From positions 5,303,578 through 5,366,855 of the forward strand of contig NZ_KI912613.1 of assembly GCF_000519325.1 (NCBI RefSeq): DNA of 63,278 nt, in the 5' to 3' direction. The DNA is from Patulibacter minatonensis DSM 18081 (GTDB lineage: Bacteria > Actinomycetota > Thermoleophilia > Solirubrobacterales > Solirubrobacteraceae). The notes under the pieces were generated by a model. The model did not search any database and had not been told where the DNA came from. It saw only the letters and a program-made list of their open reading frames with translations. The position numbers and the translations under genes were made by a program. Below, in pieces: positions 34,057-45,083 of this stretch. Every line of letters begins with the position of its first letter. Positions within the stretch are counted from its first letter, which is position 1.

Positions 34057-34077
34057 GCCCCCGGGGGTCCGGGGGCC
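34056..34077. terminator. Hairpin 2 of a triple terminator cluster
   Basis: GGCCCCCGG (34056-34064) pairs perfectly with CCGGGGGCC (34069-34077) around GGGT, abutting hairpin 1. Confidence 0.5.
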
Positions 34078-34094
34078 GTGGGTCCTGCGGGTGC

Positions 34095-34114
34095 GCCGGC
34101 CCGGGAGGGCCGGC
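34095..34114. terminator. Hairpin 3 of a triple terminator cluster
   Basis: GCCGGCCC (34095-34102) pairs perfectly with GGGCCGGC (34107-34114) around GGGA, 10 nt beyond the katG stop on the minus strand. Confidence 0.5.
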
Positions 34115-34124
34115 ACCGGGATCG

Positions 34125-36881
<2,757 letters not shown>

Positions 36882-36911
36882 TCACGACGCGTGGCCGGCG
36901 CCGGCCGGGGC

Positions 36912-37364
36912 TCAGAGGTCGTGGACGACGAGCCCGGGGACGCGGTCGGCGAGGCGTTCCACGAGGACCCGTCGGTGGCAGACGGCGGGGTCCGCCTCGA
37001 GGCACATCAGGACGGTCCGGAGCGCATCCGGGGACGCGACCTCCTCGGCGAGGACGTCGAGCGCCGCCGACGGCCCGGCCTCCTCCTCGACCCACCGCTC
37101 CATGCGCTCGCGGCCCGCCGCCACGTGGCCCTGCTTGTAGTCGACGCGGATGTCGGGCGGGGTCCCGAGCTCGCGGCGGTGCTCGTAGGCGATCCGGTGC
37201 TCGCCGAGCAGCAGGCCGAGCTTCGTCTTCGACATGCCGGCGCGGCGCGACTGCGGCCGGTACCGGACGTCGATCAGCCGTTCGATCCCGGTGGCCTCGA
37301 GCTCGGCGACGAGGGCCTCGGGGAGCAGGGTCTCGTAGCCGACGGTCCAGATCTCGGGGGCCAT
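36912..37364 (-). CDS. DUF488-family protein
   Basis: A 150-residue cytoplasmic protein. The DUF488 signature is clear: IWTVGYETL (5-13), GIERLIDVRYRPQSRRAGMS (26-45) and LMCLEADPAVCHRRVLVERL near residues 118-137. Its CxxxxxxxCH segment is highly conserved in the family, but no biochemical role is proven. ATG 37364 is the first sensible start. The gene stands between furA and a membrane protease on the same strand with separate spacing, so an operon is uncertain. Confidence 0.9.
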   Translation of the reverse strand: MAPEIWTVGYETLLPEALVAELEATGIERLIDVRYRPQSRRAGMSKTKLGLLLGEHRIAYEHRRELGTPPDIRVDYKQGHVAAGRERMERWVEEEAGPSAALDVLAEEVASPDALRTVLMCLEADPAVCHRRVLVERLADRVPGLVVHDL

Positions 37365-37427
37365 GGGCGCAGCATCGCACCGGACGGGGTCACGACCTGT
37401 CCGCATCGGGCCGACCGGTGCGACGGG

Positions 37428-38051
37428 TCACCGACCGTACGGACCGAGCGGCCGCCGACGGATCGCGGGCGCGCCGTCCCGCCCGGCGGCCCACCGCCGC
37501 CCGGCGAGGACGCAGACCGCGGTCGCCGCCACGAACGCGGCGATCCCCAGGACGCGCAGGACGAGCGCGATCGGCTCCTCGGCGCCCGGGACGTCCCAGA
37601 TCTCGTAGATCAGCTGCCCCCAGTCGTGGTGGCTGCTGTCGCCGGTGATCAGGGGGAGCTCCCGCGCCCGGGCGTCGGCGACGTACGTCGCGGCCGAGTA
37701 CGCGGAGGTCGACAGCAGCATCAGCACGACGACGAGGGCCCCCGGACGCCGCTCGCGGACCGCGAGTCCCACGAGCACGATCGGGACCAGGAGCTGGAGC
37801 AGCGTGCCGCCGAGCAGGGTCAGCGCGTCCCACCCGAGCGGCGCGAGCAACACGTGCCCGGCCTCGTGGAAGAGGAGGTTCACGGTGTGGGCCACCCGTG
37901 CGATCCACCCGGCGGGCCCGCCGCCGTACTCCACCCCCGGGTCCTCGACCCACAGCCGGAAGGCGAGCAACGCCGCGACGAACCATCCCGCCAGCGCGAT
38001 GACGGGGTGCAGGCCGCGGGGCGCCGGGAGGCGCGTGAGGAGCGGGGCCAT
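37428..38051 (-). CDS. M50B-like membrane metalloprotease-family protein
   Basis: A 207-residue membrane protein with about five helices. The zinc motif HEAGH is in NLLFHEAGHVLLAPLGWDAL (about 58-77), within a helix. Downstream lie LGGTLLQLLVPIVLVGLAVR and the conserved SSHHDWGQLIYEIWDV, which is also typical of this uncharacterised family. The HExxH and buried location suggest an intramembrane (site-2-like) protease, but no substrate is known and some members may be non-proteolytic. Confidence 0.75.
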   Translation of the reverse strand: MAPLLTRLPAPRGLHPVIALAGWFVAALLAFRLWVEDPGVEYGGGPAGWIARVAHTVNLLFHEAGHVLLAPLGWDALTLLGGTLLQLLVPIVLVGLAVRERRPGALVVVLMLLSTSAYSAATYVADARARELPLITGDSSHHDWGQLIYEIWDVPGAEEPIALVLRVLGIAAFVAATAVCVLAGRRWAAGRDGAPAIRRRPLGPYGR

Positions 38052-38181
38052 CCCCCGACCGATCGGCGGTCGGTGGTCGCGCCTCGCGCACGCCCGGCGC
38101 CGCTCGACGGACGGGCCACCGCCGGCATCCGGGGCGCGGTGCCGACGCGTAGCGTGCGCCGTTCCTCCGCCCCCGACGACC

Positions 38182-38211
38182 CCAACCTTGACGCGCTCGT
38201 GTCAAGGTTGG
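38182..38211. promoter_or_regulatory. 11-bp perfect dyad at the metH promoter (candidate operator)
   Basis: CCAACCTTGAC (38182-38192) and GTCAAGGTTGG (38201-38211) are perfect inverted repeats with an 8-nt spacer. The right arm covers the -35 position for the TAGGAT box at 38224. Because the promoter appears leaderless, the dyad would be upstream DNA and not RNA, so a dimeric repressor site (core TTGAC-N8-GTCAA) is the simplest reading. Confidence 0.6.
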
Positions 38212-38223
38212 CCCGCACGTTGC

Positions 38224-38229
38224 TAGGAT
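38224..38229 (+). promoter_or_regulatory. -10 element (TAGGAT) of metH
   Basis: TAGGAT ends 6 nt before ATG 38236, predicting a leaderless metH transcript and leaving no room for a cobalamin or SAM riboswitch in the leader. Confidence 0.5.
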
Positions 38230-38235
38230 CGGTGC

Positions 38236-41200
38236 ATGGCCGAGCGCGATTACCTGGCAGCCGTCCGCGATCACGTCGTGGTGTTCGACGGGTCGATGGG
38301 CGCCCTGCTCGAGGACAAGAACCTCTCGCTCGAGGACGACTACAAGCTCCCCGGGCGCGCCCACGAGGTCCTGGTCCTCAACCGACCGGACGTCATCGAG
38401 GAGCTCCACACCACGATGCTCGACGCCGGCGCCACGGTGCTGGAGACCGACTCGTTCCAGGCCTCGCGGTTGAAGCTCGAGGAGTGGGGCCTCGAGGACC
38501 ACACGCTCGAGATCAACCAGAAGGCCGCCGAGATCGCCCGCAAGGCCGCCGGCCCGGACCGCTACGTCGCCGGCTCGATCGGCCCGACGGGCTACCTGCC
38601 GAGCTCGGACGACCCGACGCTCGGCAACATCATGTTCCGCGACCTCGTGAAGGTCTTCGAGGAGCAGTCGCGCGGCCTGATCCAGGGCGGCTCGGACCTC
38701 CTGATCATCGAGACCGCGCAGGACATCCTCGAGGTCAAGGCCGCCATCTTCGGTGCCCGCGAGGCGTTCAAGTCGACGGGCATCAAGGTCCCGCTGCAGA
38801 TCTCGGTGTCGCTGCTGCCCAACGGCGGCAAGATGCTGCTCGGCACCGACATCGCCTCCGTCGTCACGACGCTCGAGGCCCTGAAGGCCGACGTCATCGG
38901 GCTGAACTGCTCGACCGGCCCGGAGGACATGCGCGACGCGATCCGCTACCTCGGCGAGTACGCCTCGGTGCCGGTCCACTGCATCCCGAACGCCGGCATC
39001 CCGCAGCAGGGCATCAACGGCGAGACCGTCTTCCCCGAGAAGCCGCAGCCCCTGGCCGACGCGCTGGGCACGTTCGTCGACGACTTCGGCGTCGCCATCG
39101 TCGGCGGCTGCTGCGGCACCACGCCGGAGCACATCTCCGCGATCGCCGAGCGCGTCGCGAAGACCGACCCGGGCGCCACGGCGTTCAACGTCGGCGCGAA
39201 CTCGAAGGACAAGCGCGCGATCCAGGTCTCGTCGATGATCGGCGCCGCCGACCTCGTGCAGGAGCCGCGCCCGACGATCGTCGGCGAGCGCGTCAACTCG
39301 CAGGGCTCGCGCAAGGCCAAGGAGCTCCTCCTGGCCGACGACTACGACTCCCTCGTCACGATCGCCGAGGGTCAGGTCGAGGGCGGCGCCCACGTCCTGG
39401 ACGTCTGCGTCGCGCTGACCGAGCGCGCCGACGAGGCCGAGCAGATGCGGCAGGTCGTCAAGAAGATCTCGCTGACGCAGCCCGCGCCGATCCAGATCGA
39501 CTCGACCGAGCCCGACGTCATCTCCATCGCCCTGGACCAGATCCCGGGCCGCGCGATCGTCAACTCGGTCAACCTCGAGGCCGGCCGCGACAAGATGGAC
39601 CTCGTCGTGCCGATGGCGCTCGAGCACGGCGCCGCGGTCATCGCGCTGACCATCGACGAGGTCGGGATGGGCAAGACGGTCGAGCGCAAGCTCGAGATCG
39701 CCGAGCGCATCCACGACATCGCCGTGAAGGAGCACGGCCTCGAGAACGAGGCCCTGATCTTCGACCTCCTGACGTTCACCCTGACCACGGGTGACGAGGA
39801 GTGGCGCGACTCCGCCGTGCAGACGATCGGCGCGATCAAGGAGATCTCGAACCGCCTGCCCGGCGTCAAGACGTCGCTGGGCGTCTCGAACGTCTCCTTC
39901 GGCGTCGGCTTGGCCGCGCGCTCGGTCCTGAACTCCGTCTTCCTCTACCACTGCGTCGAGGCCGGCCTGGACCTCGCGATGGTCAACCCCGCGCACATCA
40001 TCCCGATGGGCGAGATCGACCCGGTCGAGCGCGAGCTGGCCGAGAACCTCGTGTGGAACACGAGCGAGGACGCGCTCGAGAAGTTCATCAACCACTTCGA
40101 GTCCAAGGGCCCCGGCGCGGAGGCCGAGGAGAAGGCCGACCCGACGGCGGAGATGGAGCCCGAGGACGCGCTGCACTTCCGCATCCTCAAGCGCAAGAAG
40201 CAGGGCGTGGAGGCCGACATCGACCGCGCCGTCGAGAAGCTCGGCGCCGTGCCGACGCTGAACGACGTGCTGCTCCCGGCGATGAAGGAGGTCGGCGACA
40301 AGTTCGGCGCCGGCGAGCTCATCCTGCCGTTCGTGCTGCAGTCCGCCGAGGTCATGAAGAAGGCCGTCGCACAGCTCGAGAACTACCTCGAGCGCACCGC
40401 GGACTACACGAAGGGCACCGTCGTCCTGGCGACCGTGTTCGGCGACGTGCACGACATCGGCAAGTCGCTGGTCAACACGATCCTCTCCAACAACGGCTAC
40501 ACCGTCGTCGACCTCGGCAAGCAGGTCCCGGTCGGCACGATCCTCGAGGCCGCCAAGGAGCACAAGGCCACGGCGATCGGCCTGTCGGCCCTGCTCGTCT
40601 CGACGTCGAAGCAGATGCCGCTGGCGATCCAGGAGCTCCACCGCGAGGGCCTCGACTTCCCCGTGCTGCTCGGCGGCGCGGCGATCAACCGCAACTTCTC
40701 CTACCGCGCGCTGCATCCCAACGGGTTCGACGACGACACGACTTACGAGGGCGGCGTCTTCTACTGCAAGGACGCCTTCGAGGGCCTCGGCGTCATGGAC
40801 CGCATGGTCGACAAGGAGGAGCACCCGCAGATGATCGAGGAGATCAAGGCGGGGGCCATCAAGCTGCGCGACCAGGCGAAGAACGAGGAGGAGCTGCCCG
40901 AGACCACCGAGGTCGCGGACTCCCCCGTGGACCGGAACGCACCGGTGCCGGAGCCGCCGTTCTGGGGCGTGCAGGAGGTGCCCGTCGACATGGACGAGCT
41001 CTACCACCACCTCGACACGCACGTGCTCTTCAAGCTCCACTGGGGCGGCAAGGGCATCAAGGGCGACGCCTGGAAGAAGCTCATCGAGGGCGATCCGTCC
41101 GACCCTGAGTCCGAGGAGGGCTTCCGCCACAAGCTCGAGCGCATGTGGAAGGAGCAGGACTACCTGCGCCCGCGCGCCCTGATCGGGTTCTTCCCCTGCT

Positions 41201-41886
41201 ACGCCGACGGCAACGACGTCGTGCTGCTCGACCCGGAGGACCGGAAGACCGAGATCGAGCGCTTCGTCACGCCGCGCCAGCAGAAGGGCGACCGCATGGC
41301 GACGTCGGACTTCTACCGCCCGGGCGTGAAGCAGCCGGACGGCACCGTCGCGCCGCCGGAGGAGCTCGACGTCATCGCCGTGCAGGCGCTGACGGTCGGC
41401 GAGGAGGTCACGGAGCTCATGGCCAAGCTGGAGCAGGACGGCGAGTACGCCGAGCAGCTGTTCGTGCACGGCCTCGGCGTGCAGACCGCCGAGGGCCTCT
41501 CCGAGTGGCTGCACTGGAAGGTCCGCGAGTGGTACGGCATCCCCGTGACCCAGGGCCGCCGCCTGTCCTGGGGCTACGCGGCGATCCCGGACCAGTCCGA
41601 GCACGAGAAGGTCAAGGAGCTCCTCGACATCTCGCAGATCGGCCTGGACATCACCGACGGCTACTCCCCCACGCCGGAGCAGTCGACGCTCGCGATGGTC
41701 GTCCACCACCCGCAGGCCACGTACTACGGCATGCGCAACGGGCGGTTCATGAAGGACGGCACGCCCGACGACGTCATCAAGGACACCGAGCGCGACCCGA
41801 CCCGCATCGAGGCCGACTTCCTCGAGGCCGAGGTCGAGGAGGCTGCCGACACGGTCAACGCGGACGGGACGCCGGCCGCCGCCTGA
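38236..41886 (+). CDS. metH: Cobalamin-dependent methionine synthase
   Basis: A 1216-residue four-module enzyme transferring the methyl group of 5-methyl-tetrahydrofolate to homocysteine. The homocysteine domain has the zinc Cys triad: Cys 225 in GLNCSTGP, and Cys 292 and Cys 293 in GGCCGTTPEH. The folate domain begins near TIVGERVNSQGSRKAKELLL. The cobalamin domain carries DVHDIGKS with His 739 as the cobalt ligand. The C-terminal AdoMet reactivation domain has SWGYAAIPDQSEHEKVKELL. All modules are complete. It stands alone, with a dyad operator and leaderless-type promoter upstream and a hairpin 10 nt after the stop. Confidence 0.97.
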   Translation: MAERDYLAAVRDHVVVFDGSMGALLEDKNLSLEDDYKLPGRAHEVLVLNRPDVIEELHTTMLDAGATVLETDSFQASRLKLEEWGLEDHTLEINQKAAEIARKAAGPDRYVAGSIGPTGYLPSSDDPTLGNIMFRDLVKVFEEQSRGLIQGGSDLLIIETAQDILEVKAAIFGAREAFKSTGIKVPLQISVSLLPNGGKMLLGTDIASVVTTLEALKADVIGLNCSTGPEDMRDAIRYLGEYASVPVHCIPNAGIPQQGINGETVFPEKPQPLADALGTFVDDFGVAIVGGCCGTTPEHISAIAERVAKTDPGATAFNVGANSKDKRAIQVSSMIGAADLVQEPRPTIVGERVNSQGSRKAKELLLADDYDSLVTIAEGQVEGGAHVLDVCVALTERADEAEQMRQVVKKISLTQPAPIQIDSTEPDVISIALDQIPGRAIVNSVNLEAGRDKMDLVVPMALEHGAAVIALTIDEVGMGKTVERKLEIAERIHDIAVKEHGLENEALIFDLLTFTLTTGDEEWRDSAVQTIGAIKEISNRLPGVKTSLGVSNVSFGVGLAARSVLNSVFLYHCVEAGLDLAMVNPAHIIPMGEIDPVERELAENLVWNTSEDALEKFINHFESKGPGAEAEEKADPTAEMEPEDALHFRILKRKKQGVEADIDRAVEKLGAVPTLNDVLLPAMKEVGDKFGAGELILPFVLQSAEVMKKAVAQLENYLERTADYTKGTVVLATVFGDVHDIGKSLVNTILSNNGYTVVDLGKQVPVGTILEAAKEHKATAIGLSALLVSTSKQMPLAIQELHREGLDFPVLLGGAAINRNFSYRALHPNGFDDDTTYEGGVFYCKDAFEGLGVMDRMVDKEEHPQMIEEIKAGAIKLRDQAKNEEELPETTEVADSPVDRNAPVPEPPFWGVQEVPVDMDELYHHLDTHVLFKLHWGGKGIKGDAWKKLIEGDPSDPESEEGFRHKLERMWKEQDYLRPRALIGFFPCYADGNDVVLLDPEDRKTEIERFVTPRQQKGDRMATSDFYRPGVKQPDGTVAPPEELDVIAVQALTVGEEVTELMAKLEQDGEYAEQLFVHGLGVQTAEGLSEWLHWKVREWYGIPVTQGRRLSWGYAAIPDQSEHEKVKELLDISQIGLDITDGYSPTPEQSTLAMVVHHPQATYYGMRNGRFMKDGTPDDVIKDTERDPTRIEADFLEAEVEEAADTVNADGTPAAA

Positions 41887-41895
41887 GGTCCTTGC

Positions 41896-41915
41896 CGGTG
41901 CCCGGACGGGCACCG
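41896..41915. terminator. Hairpin terminator between metH and convergent gene
   Basis: CGGTGCCC (41896-41903) pairs perfectly with GGGCACCG (41908-41915) around GGAC, placed between the two convergent stops. Confidence 0.55.
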
Positions 41916-41923
41916 ACGGCGCG

Positions 41924-42514
41924 TCACCCGCGGCGCCGCCGGCGTCGCGGGACGTCCGGCTGCACCCGCAGCGTCGTCAGCACCGTCGCGAGCATCTCGT
42001 AGTGCCCGACGAGCAGGCAGAGCTCGATCGCCTCCCGCTCGCCGAGGTGCACCCGCAGGAGCGCCCACTCCGCGTCGTCCAGGTCGCGGCGCTCGTGGAG
42101 CGCATCGACGGTCGCCAGGAGGGTGCGCTCCCGGGAGCTCCACCCCGGGACACCCGGGCCCACGGCCACGCGGCGGAGGTCGTCCGGGTCGAGGCCCGCG
42201 CGCCGGCCGAGCCGCTCGTGGTGGGCGACCTCGTACGACGAGCCCGCCAGGTGCGCGACGCGGAGGATCACGAGCTCGGTCTCCCGGCGCGGGAGCAGCC
42301 CGCCGGGCATCAGCCGACCGGCGAAGCGGAGCCACCCGCGGAACAGCCGACGGTGGCGACCGAGCGTCAGGAAGACGTTCGGCGGGCCGGTCCCGGCAAC
42401 GAGGCCGGCGGCGTGCGCGAACGCCCAGCCCGCGGTACCGACGTCCCTCCTGCCGCCGGGGGCGATGCGCGGGCCCGTCGCGGCGCCGGCCGGCCCGGGG
42501 GCGCGCTCAGGCAC
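41924..42514 (-). CDS. Carboxymuconolactone decarboxylase / AhpD-like protein
   Basis: A 196-residue all-helical protein of the CMD family. Recognisable parts are ETELVILRVAHLAGSSYEVA (about 79-98) with HHERLGRRAGL, and ERTLLATVDALHERRDLDDA. The Cys-x-x-Cys of true AhpD peroxidase partners is absent (the region reads SSYEVAHH), so it belongs with the non-redox CMD-like proteins of unclear activity. GTG 42514 overlaps the SDR gene end by 8 bp, so the two are coupled. Confidence 0.8.
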   Translation of the reverse strand: MPERAPGPAGAATGPRIAPGGRRDVGTAGWAFAHAAGLVAGTGPPNVFLTLGRHRRLFRGWLRFAGRLMPGGLLPRRETELVILRVAHLAGSSYEVAHHERLGRRAGLDPDDLRRVAVGPGVPGWSSRERTLLATVDALHERRDLDDAEWALLRVHLGEREAIELCLLVGHYEMLATVLTTLRVQPDVPRRRRRRG

Positions 42515-43379
42515 GCATCCGCTCCGGGGCGTCCGGCTGCTCCGTGGTGAACGGCACCCGTTCGTCGCGCGCGATCCGCAGCGCCTCCGGGACCCCGGCC
42601 CGGAGCCGCCGCGCGACGACGGCCGTCGCAACCGGTGCGATCGCCCGCACCGCCGGGACCCACGCCGGCGACGCGATCCGCCGGGACCGGCGGGCGATCC
42701 CGCGCTCGACGGCATCGACGGCGGGACCGAGCGGTGCGACGCCGGTGAGCGTCAGGCCGGAGAGCGCGGCGCGCGCGGCGTCGGTGTCGAAGCCCCGGCG
42801 CGTCATCTCGGTGTCGAGCTCGGCGAACGACGCGACACCGACACGGGCACCCGTGTGGTGGAGCTCTTGACGCAGCGTCGACGCCAGCGCCTCCACCGCG
42901 GCCTTCGACGCGCTGTACGCCCCCATCAGCGGCAGGTGCACGACGGCGCCGAGGGAGGAGGTCAGGAGCACGTAGCCGCCCGGGTGCGCGACGTGCGGTC
43001 CCGCGGCGTCGATCGTGTTCCCCGTCCCGACGACGTTCACGCGCAGCGTGGTCGCCAGCACGGCGGGGTCGCCGCCGACCAGCGGCAGCTGCCGCCCGAT
43101 GCCGGCGTTGGCGACGACGACGTCCAGACCGCCCAGGCTGCCCGCGAGGTCGTCGATCGCCGCCCTCGTGGCGTGGTGGTCCGCGACGTCGCAGAACCGC
43201 CACGGTGCGTCGCCGGCCTCGGCGGCGGCCTCCTGCAGCCGCTCCGGCTCGAGACCGAGCAGCGCCACGCGCGCCCCGCGCTCGTGCATGTGGACGGCCA
43301 ACGCTCGTCCGATGCCGCGGCCGCCGCCGGTGATCAGCACCCGACGACCGGCGAGAAGCGGGGTGGTGCGGCACAGCAT
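42507..43379 (-). CDS. Short-chain dehydrogenase/reductase
   Basis: A 290-residue NAD(P)-dependent classical SDR. TGGGRGIG (about 17-24) is the cofactor motif, VANAGIG stabilises the fold, and the catalytic Ser-Tyr-Lys is in LTSSLGAVVHLPLMGAYSAS followed by Lys. A 50-residue C-terminal extension follows the core. Start ATG 43379 is just before the first strand. It forms a two-gene operon with the CMD-like gene and is divergent from a TetR regulator, the likely controller. Substrate unknown. Confidence 0.92.
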   Translation of the reverse strand: MLCRTTPLLAGRRVLITGGGRGIGRALAVHMHERGARVALLGLEPERLQEAAAEAGDAPWRFCDVADHHATRAAIDDLAGSLGGLDVVVANAGIGRQLPLVGGDPAVLATTLRVNVVGTGNTIDAAGPHVAHPGGYVLLTSSLGAVVHLPLMGAYSASKAAVEALASTLRQELHHTGARVGVASFAELDTEMTRRGFDTDAARAALSGLTLTGVAPLGPAVDAVERGIARRSRRIASPAWVPAVRAIAPVATAVVARRLRAGVPEALRIARDERVPFTTEQPDAPERMRA

Positions 43380-43472
43380 GCGGGCACCGTAGCACTCGTG
43401 TACGTCGTCGTTCACGGAACGCAGGGTCGGTCCGATGACCCGACGATCCGGTGGTTCGTGGGTTTCCACTGC

Positions 43473-43478
43473 TAGCGT
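43473..43478 (+). promoter_or_regulatory. -10 element (TAGCGT) of the tetR gene
   Basis: TAGCGT ends 6 nt before GTG 43485, consistent with leaderless transcription of the regulator. Confidence 0.4.
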
Positions 43479-43484
43479 GGCCGC

Positions 43485-44162
43485 GTGCCCGACAGCGTCG
43501 CGCCCGACCCGCGCTCCCCGGACCGCCGTGACGACGACCCCACCGTCGACCGCCTGCCCCGTGGCCGGCACGGCCTCTCGCGCGAGGAGGTCGTGCGGTC
43601 GCAGCGCGAGCGGATCATCCACGGCATGGCCGGCGCGATGGCCGTGGACGGCTACGTGGGGACGTCGGTGACCGCGATCCTCAAGCGCGCCGGGGTCTCG
43701 CGACAGACGTTCTACGAGCAGTTCACCTCGAAGGAGGAGTGCTTCGCCGCGACCTACGCGTGGGCGGTGGAGATCGTCCTCGCGCAGACCACGCGGGCCG
43801 CGGAGGCCGGAGGCCCCGGCGCGGATCCGGGCGACCGCGTCGACCGGATGCTCGAGTCCTACCTCGGTGGGCTCGCGTCGAAGCCCCAGTTCGCCCGGGT
43901 CCTCCTGATCGAGACCTACGCCGCCGGACCGACCGCGCTCCAGGCCCGGATCGCGCTGCAGCGGCGCTTCGTCGAGGTCCTCGGCGGCATCCTCGGCGCC
44001 ACGACCCCGGAGGACCTGTTCAGGTGCGAGGTCCTCGTCGGCGCGATCAGCTCGCTGGTCACCGCCCGGCTCGCGACCGGCGACACCGACGGGGTGCTGG
44101 CGCTGCAGGAGCCGCTGTCGCGCCTGCTGCGGCGCGAGGCGGCCGCGTTCGGCGCGGGCTGA
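43485..44162 (+). CDS. TetR-family transcriptional regulator
   Basis: A 225-residue repressor. A 35-residue charged N-terminal tail precedes the TetR DNA-binding domain: RIIHGMAGAMAVDGYVGTSV, then ILKRAGVSRQTFYEQFTSKE (about 64-83). The rest is the helical ligand-binding half. Its start is 105 bp from the divergent SDR gene, so it probably controls the SDR-CMD operon and itself; that spacer holds a weak dyad (GGGTC-N8-GACCC near 43427-43444). Its stop is one base from the convergent second SDR. Confidence 0.93.
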   Translation: MPDSVAPDPRSPDRRDDDPTVDRLPRGRHGLSREEVVRSQRERIIHGMAGAMAVDGYVGTSVTAILKRAGVSRQTFYEQFTSKEECFAATYAWAVEIVLAQTTRAAEAGGPGADPGDRVDRMLESYLGGLASKPQFARVLLIETYAAGPTALQARIALQRRFVEVLGGILGATTPEDLFRCEVLVGAISSLVTARLATGDTDGVLALQEPLSRLLRREAAAFGAG

Positions 44163-44163
44163 T

Positions 44164-44958
44164 CTACGGGATCAGCGCCGGCGCGACGCCGCCGTCGACC
44201 TTGAGCGCGGCACCGGTCGTCGCGGAGGACGCCTCCGAGCCGACGTAGTGCACGAGGCTCGCGACCTCCTCCGGGCGGATCAGGCGCCCCAGGAGCGAGG
44301 TCGGGCGCTCCTCCGCGATGAACCGGCGCTCGGCCTCCTCGAACGAGACGTCGTCGCCGACGCGGTCGCGGATGAACTCCTCCACGCCGGGGGTCAGCGT
44401 CGGCCCCGGGAGCACGGTGTTGACGGTGACGCCGGAGCCCGAGAGCTCCTGCGCCATGCCGCGGGCGACCGCGAGCTGCGCGGTCTTCGTCATCCCGTAG
44501 TGGACCATCTCCGTCGGGATCAGGACGGAGGACTCGCTGCTGATGAAGACCACGCGCCCCCACCCCCGCTCCGCCATGGCGGGCGCGTAGAGGCGGGCCA
44601 GCCGGACCCCGCTGAGGACGTTGACCTCGAAGAACCGGCGCCACTCCTCGTCGGGGATCTCGAAGACCGGCTGCGCGGCGAAGATCCCGAGGTTGTTGAC
44701 GAGGACGTCGACCGCGGGCTCCGCGTCGAGCAGCCGCTGCGCACCCTCCTCCCCCGCGACGTCCGCGGCGACGGGCACGACCTCGCCGGCGCCGCCCGCG
44801 GCCTCCCGGACCCGGACGGCCGCGGCCGCGGTGCGCGCCTCGTCGCGGCCGTTGACGATCACGCGGTCGCCGCCCCGGGCGAACGCGACGGCGATCGCCT
44901 CGCCGATGCCGGCGGTCGATCCGGTGACGAGGACGGTGCGGGGGCTCTGCGGGGGCAT
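44164..44958 (-). CDS. Short-chain dehydrogenase/reductase
   Basis: A 264-residue classical SDR. TGSTAGIG (12-19) binds the cofactor, NNLGIF replaces the usual NNAG, and VVFISSESSVLIPTEMVHYG followed by MTK contains the catalytic Ser, Tyr and Lys. The end VDGGVAPALIP is typical of 3-oxoacyl-ACP reductase-like SDRs. AGGAG lies 4 nt before ATG 44958, and TACGGT (45018-45013 on this strand) gives a leader of about 45 nt. Substrate unknown. Confidence 0.92.
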   Translation of the reverse strand: MPPQSPRTVLVTGSTAGIGEAIAVAFARGGDRVIVNGRDEARTAAAAVRVREAAGGAGEVVPVAADVAGEEGAQRLLDAEPAVDVLVNNLGIFAAQPVFEIPDEEWRRFFEVNVLSGVRLARLYAPAMAERGWGRVVFISSESSVLIPTEMVHYGMTKTAQLAVARGMAQELSGSGVTVNTVLPGPTLTPGVEEFIRDRVGDDVSFEEAERRFIAEERPTSLLGRLIRPEEVASLVHYVGSEASSATTGAALKVDGGVAPALIP

Positions 44959-45083
44959 GGGGCTCCTGGCGCGGGCACGGGCGGCCGGCGCGGATCGGGG
45001 AACGTCCTCCCGACCGTAGAGGACCGCTCCGCCGGGCCCGGGGCGGCGGGGATCCCGGCCGCCGTCCGTGCGACCCTCGACCG

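Noticed and set aside
38052-38235. Cobalamin or SAM/SAH riboswitch before metH
   Set aside because: No B12 box (GCCACTG-like) or other aptamer core is present, and the -10 box lies 6 nt before the ATG, leaving no leader.
37390-41913. A 1507-codon open frame antisense to metH
   Set aside because: It mirrors metH codons in a high-GC genome, is dominated by Arg/Leu/Val/Asp without domains, and metH is a clear full-length gene.
43427-43444. Operator dyad GGGTC-N8-GACCC in the SDR/tetR spacer
   Set aside because: Only five GC-rich pairs and not centred on a clear promoter, so it is not called a feature.
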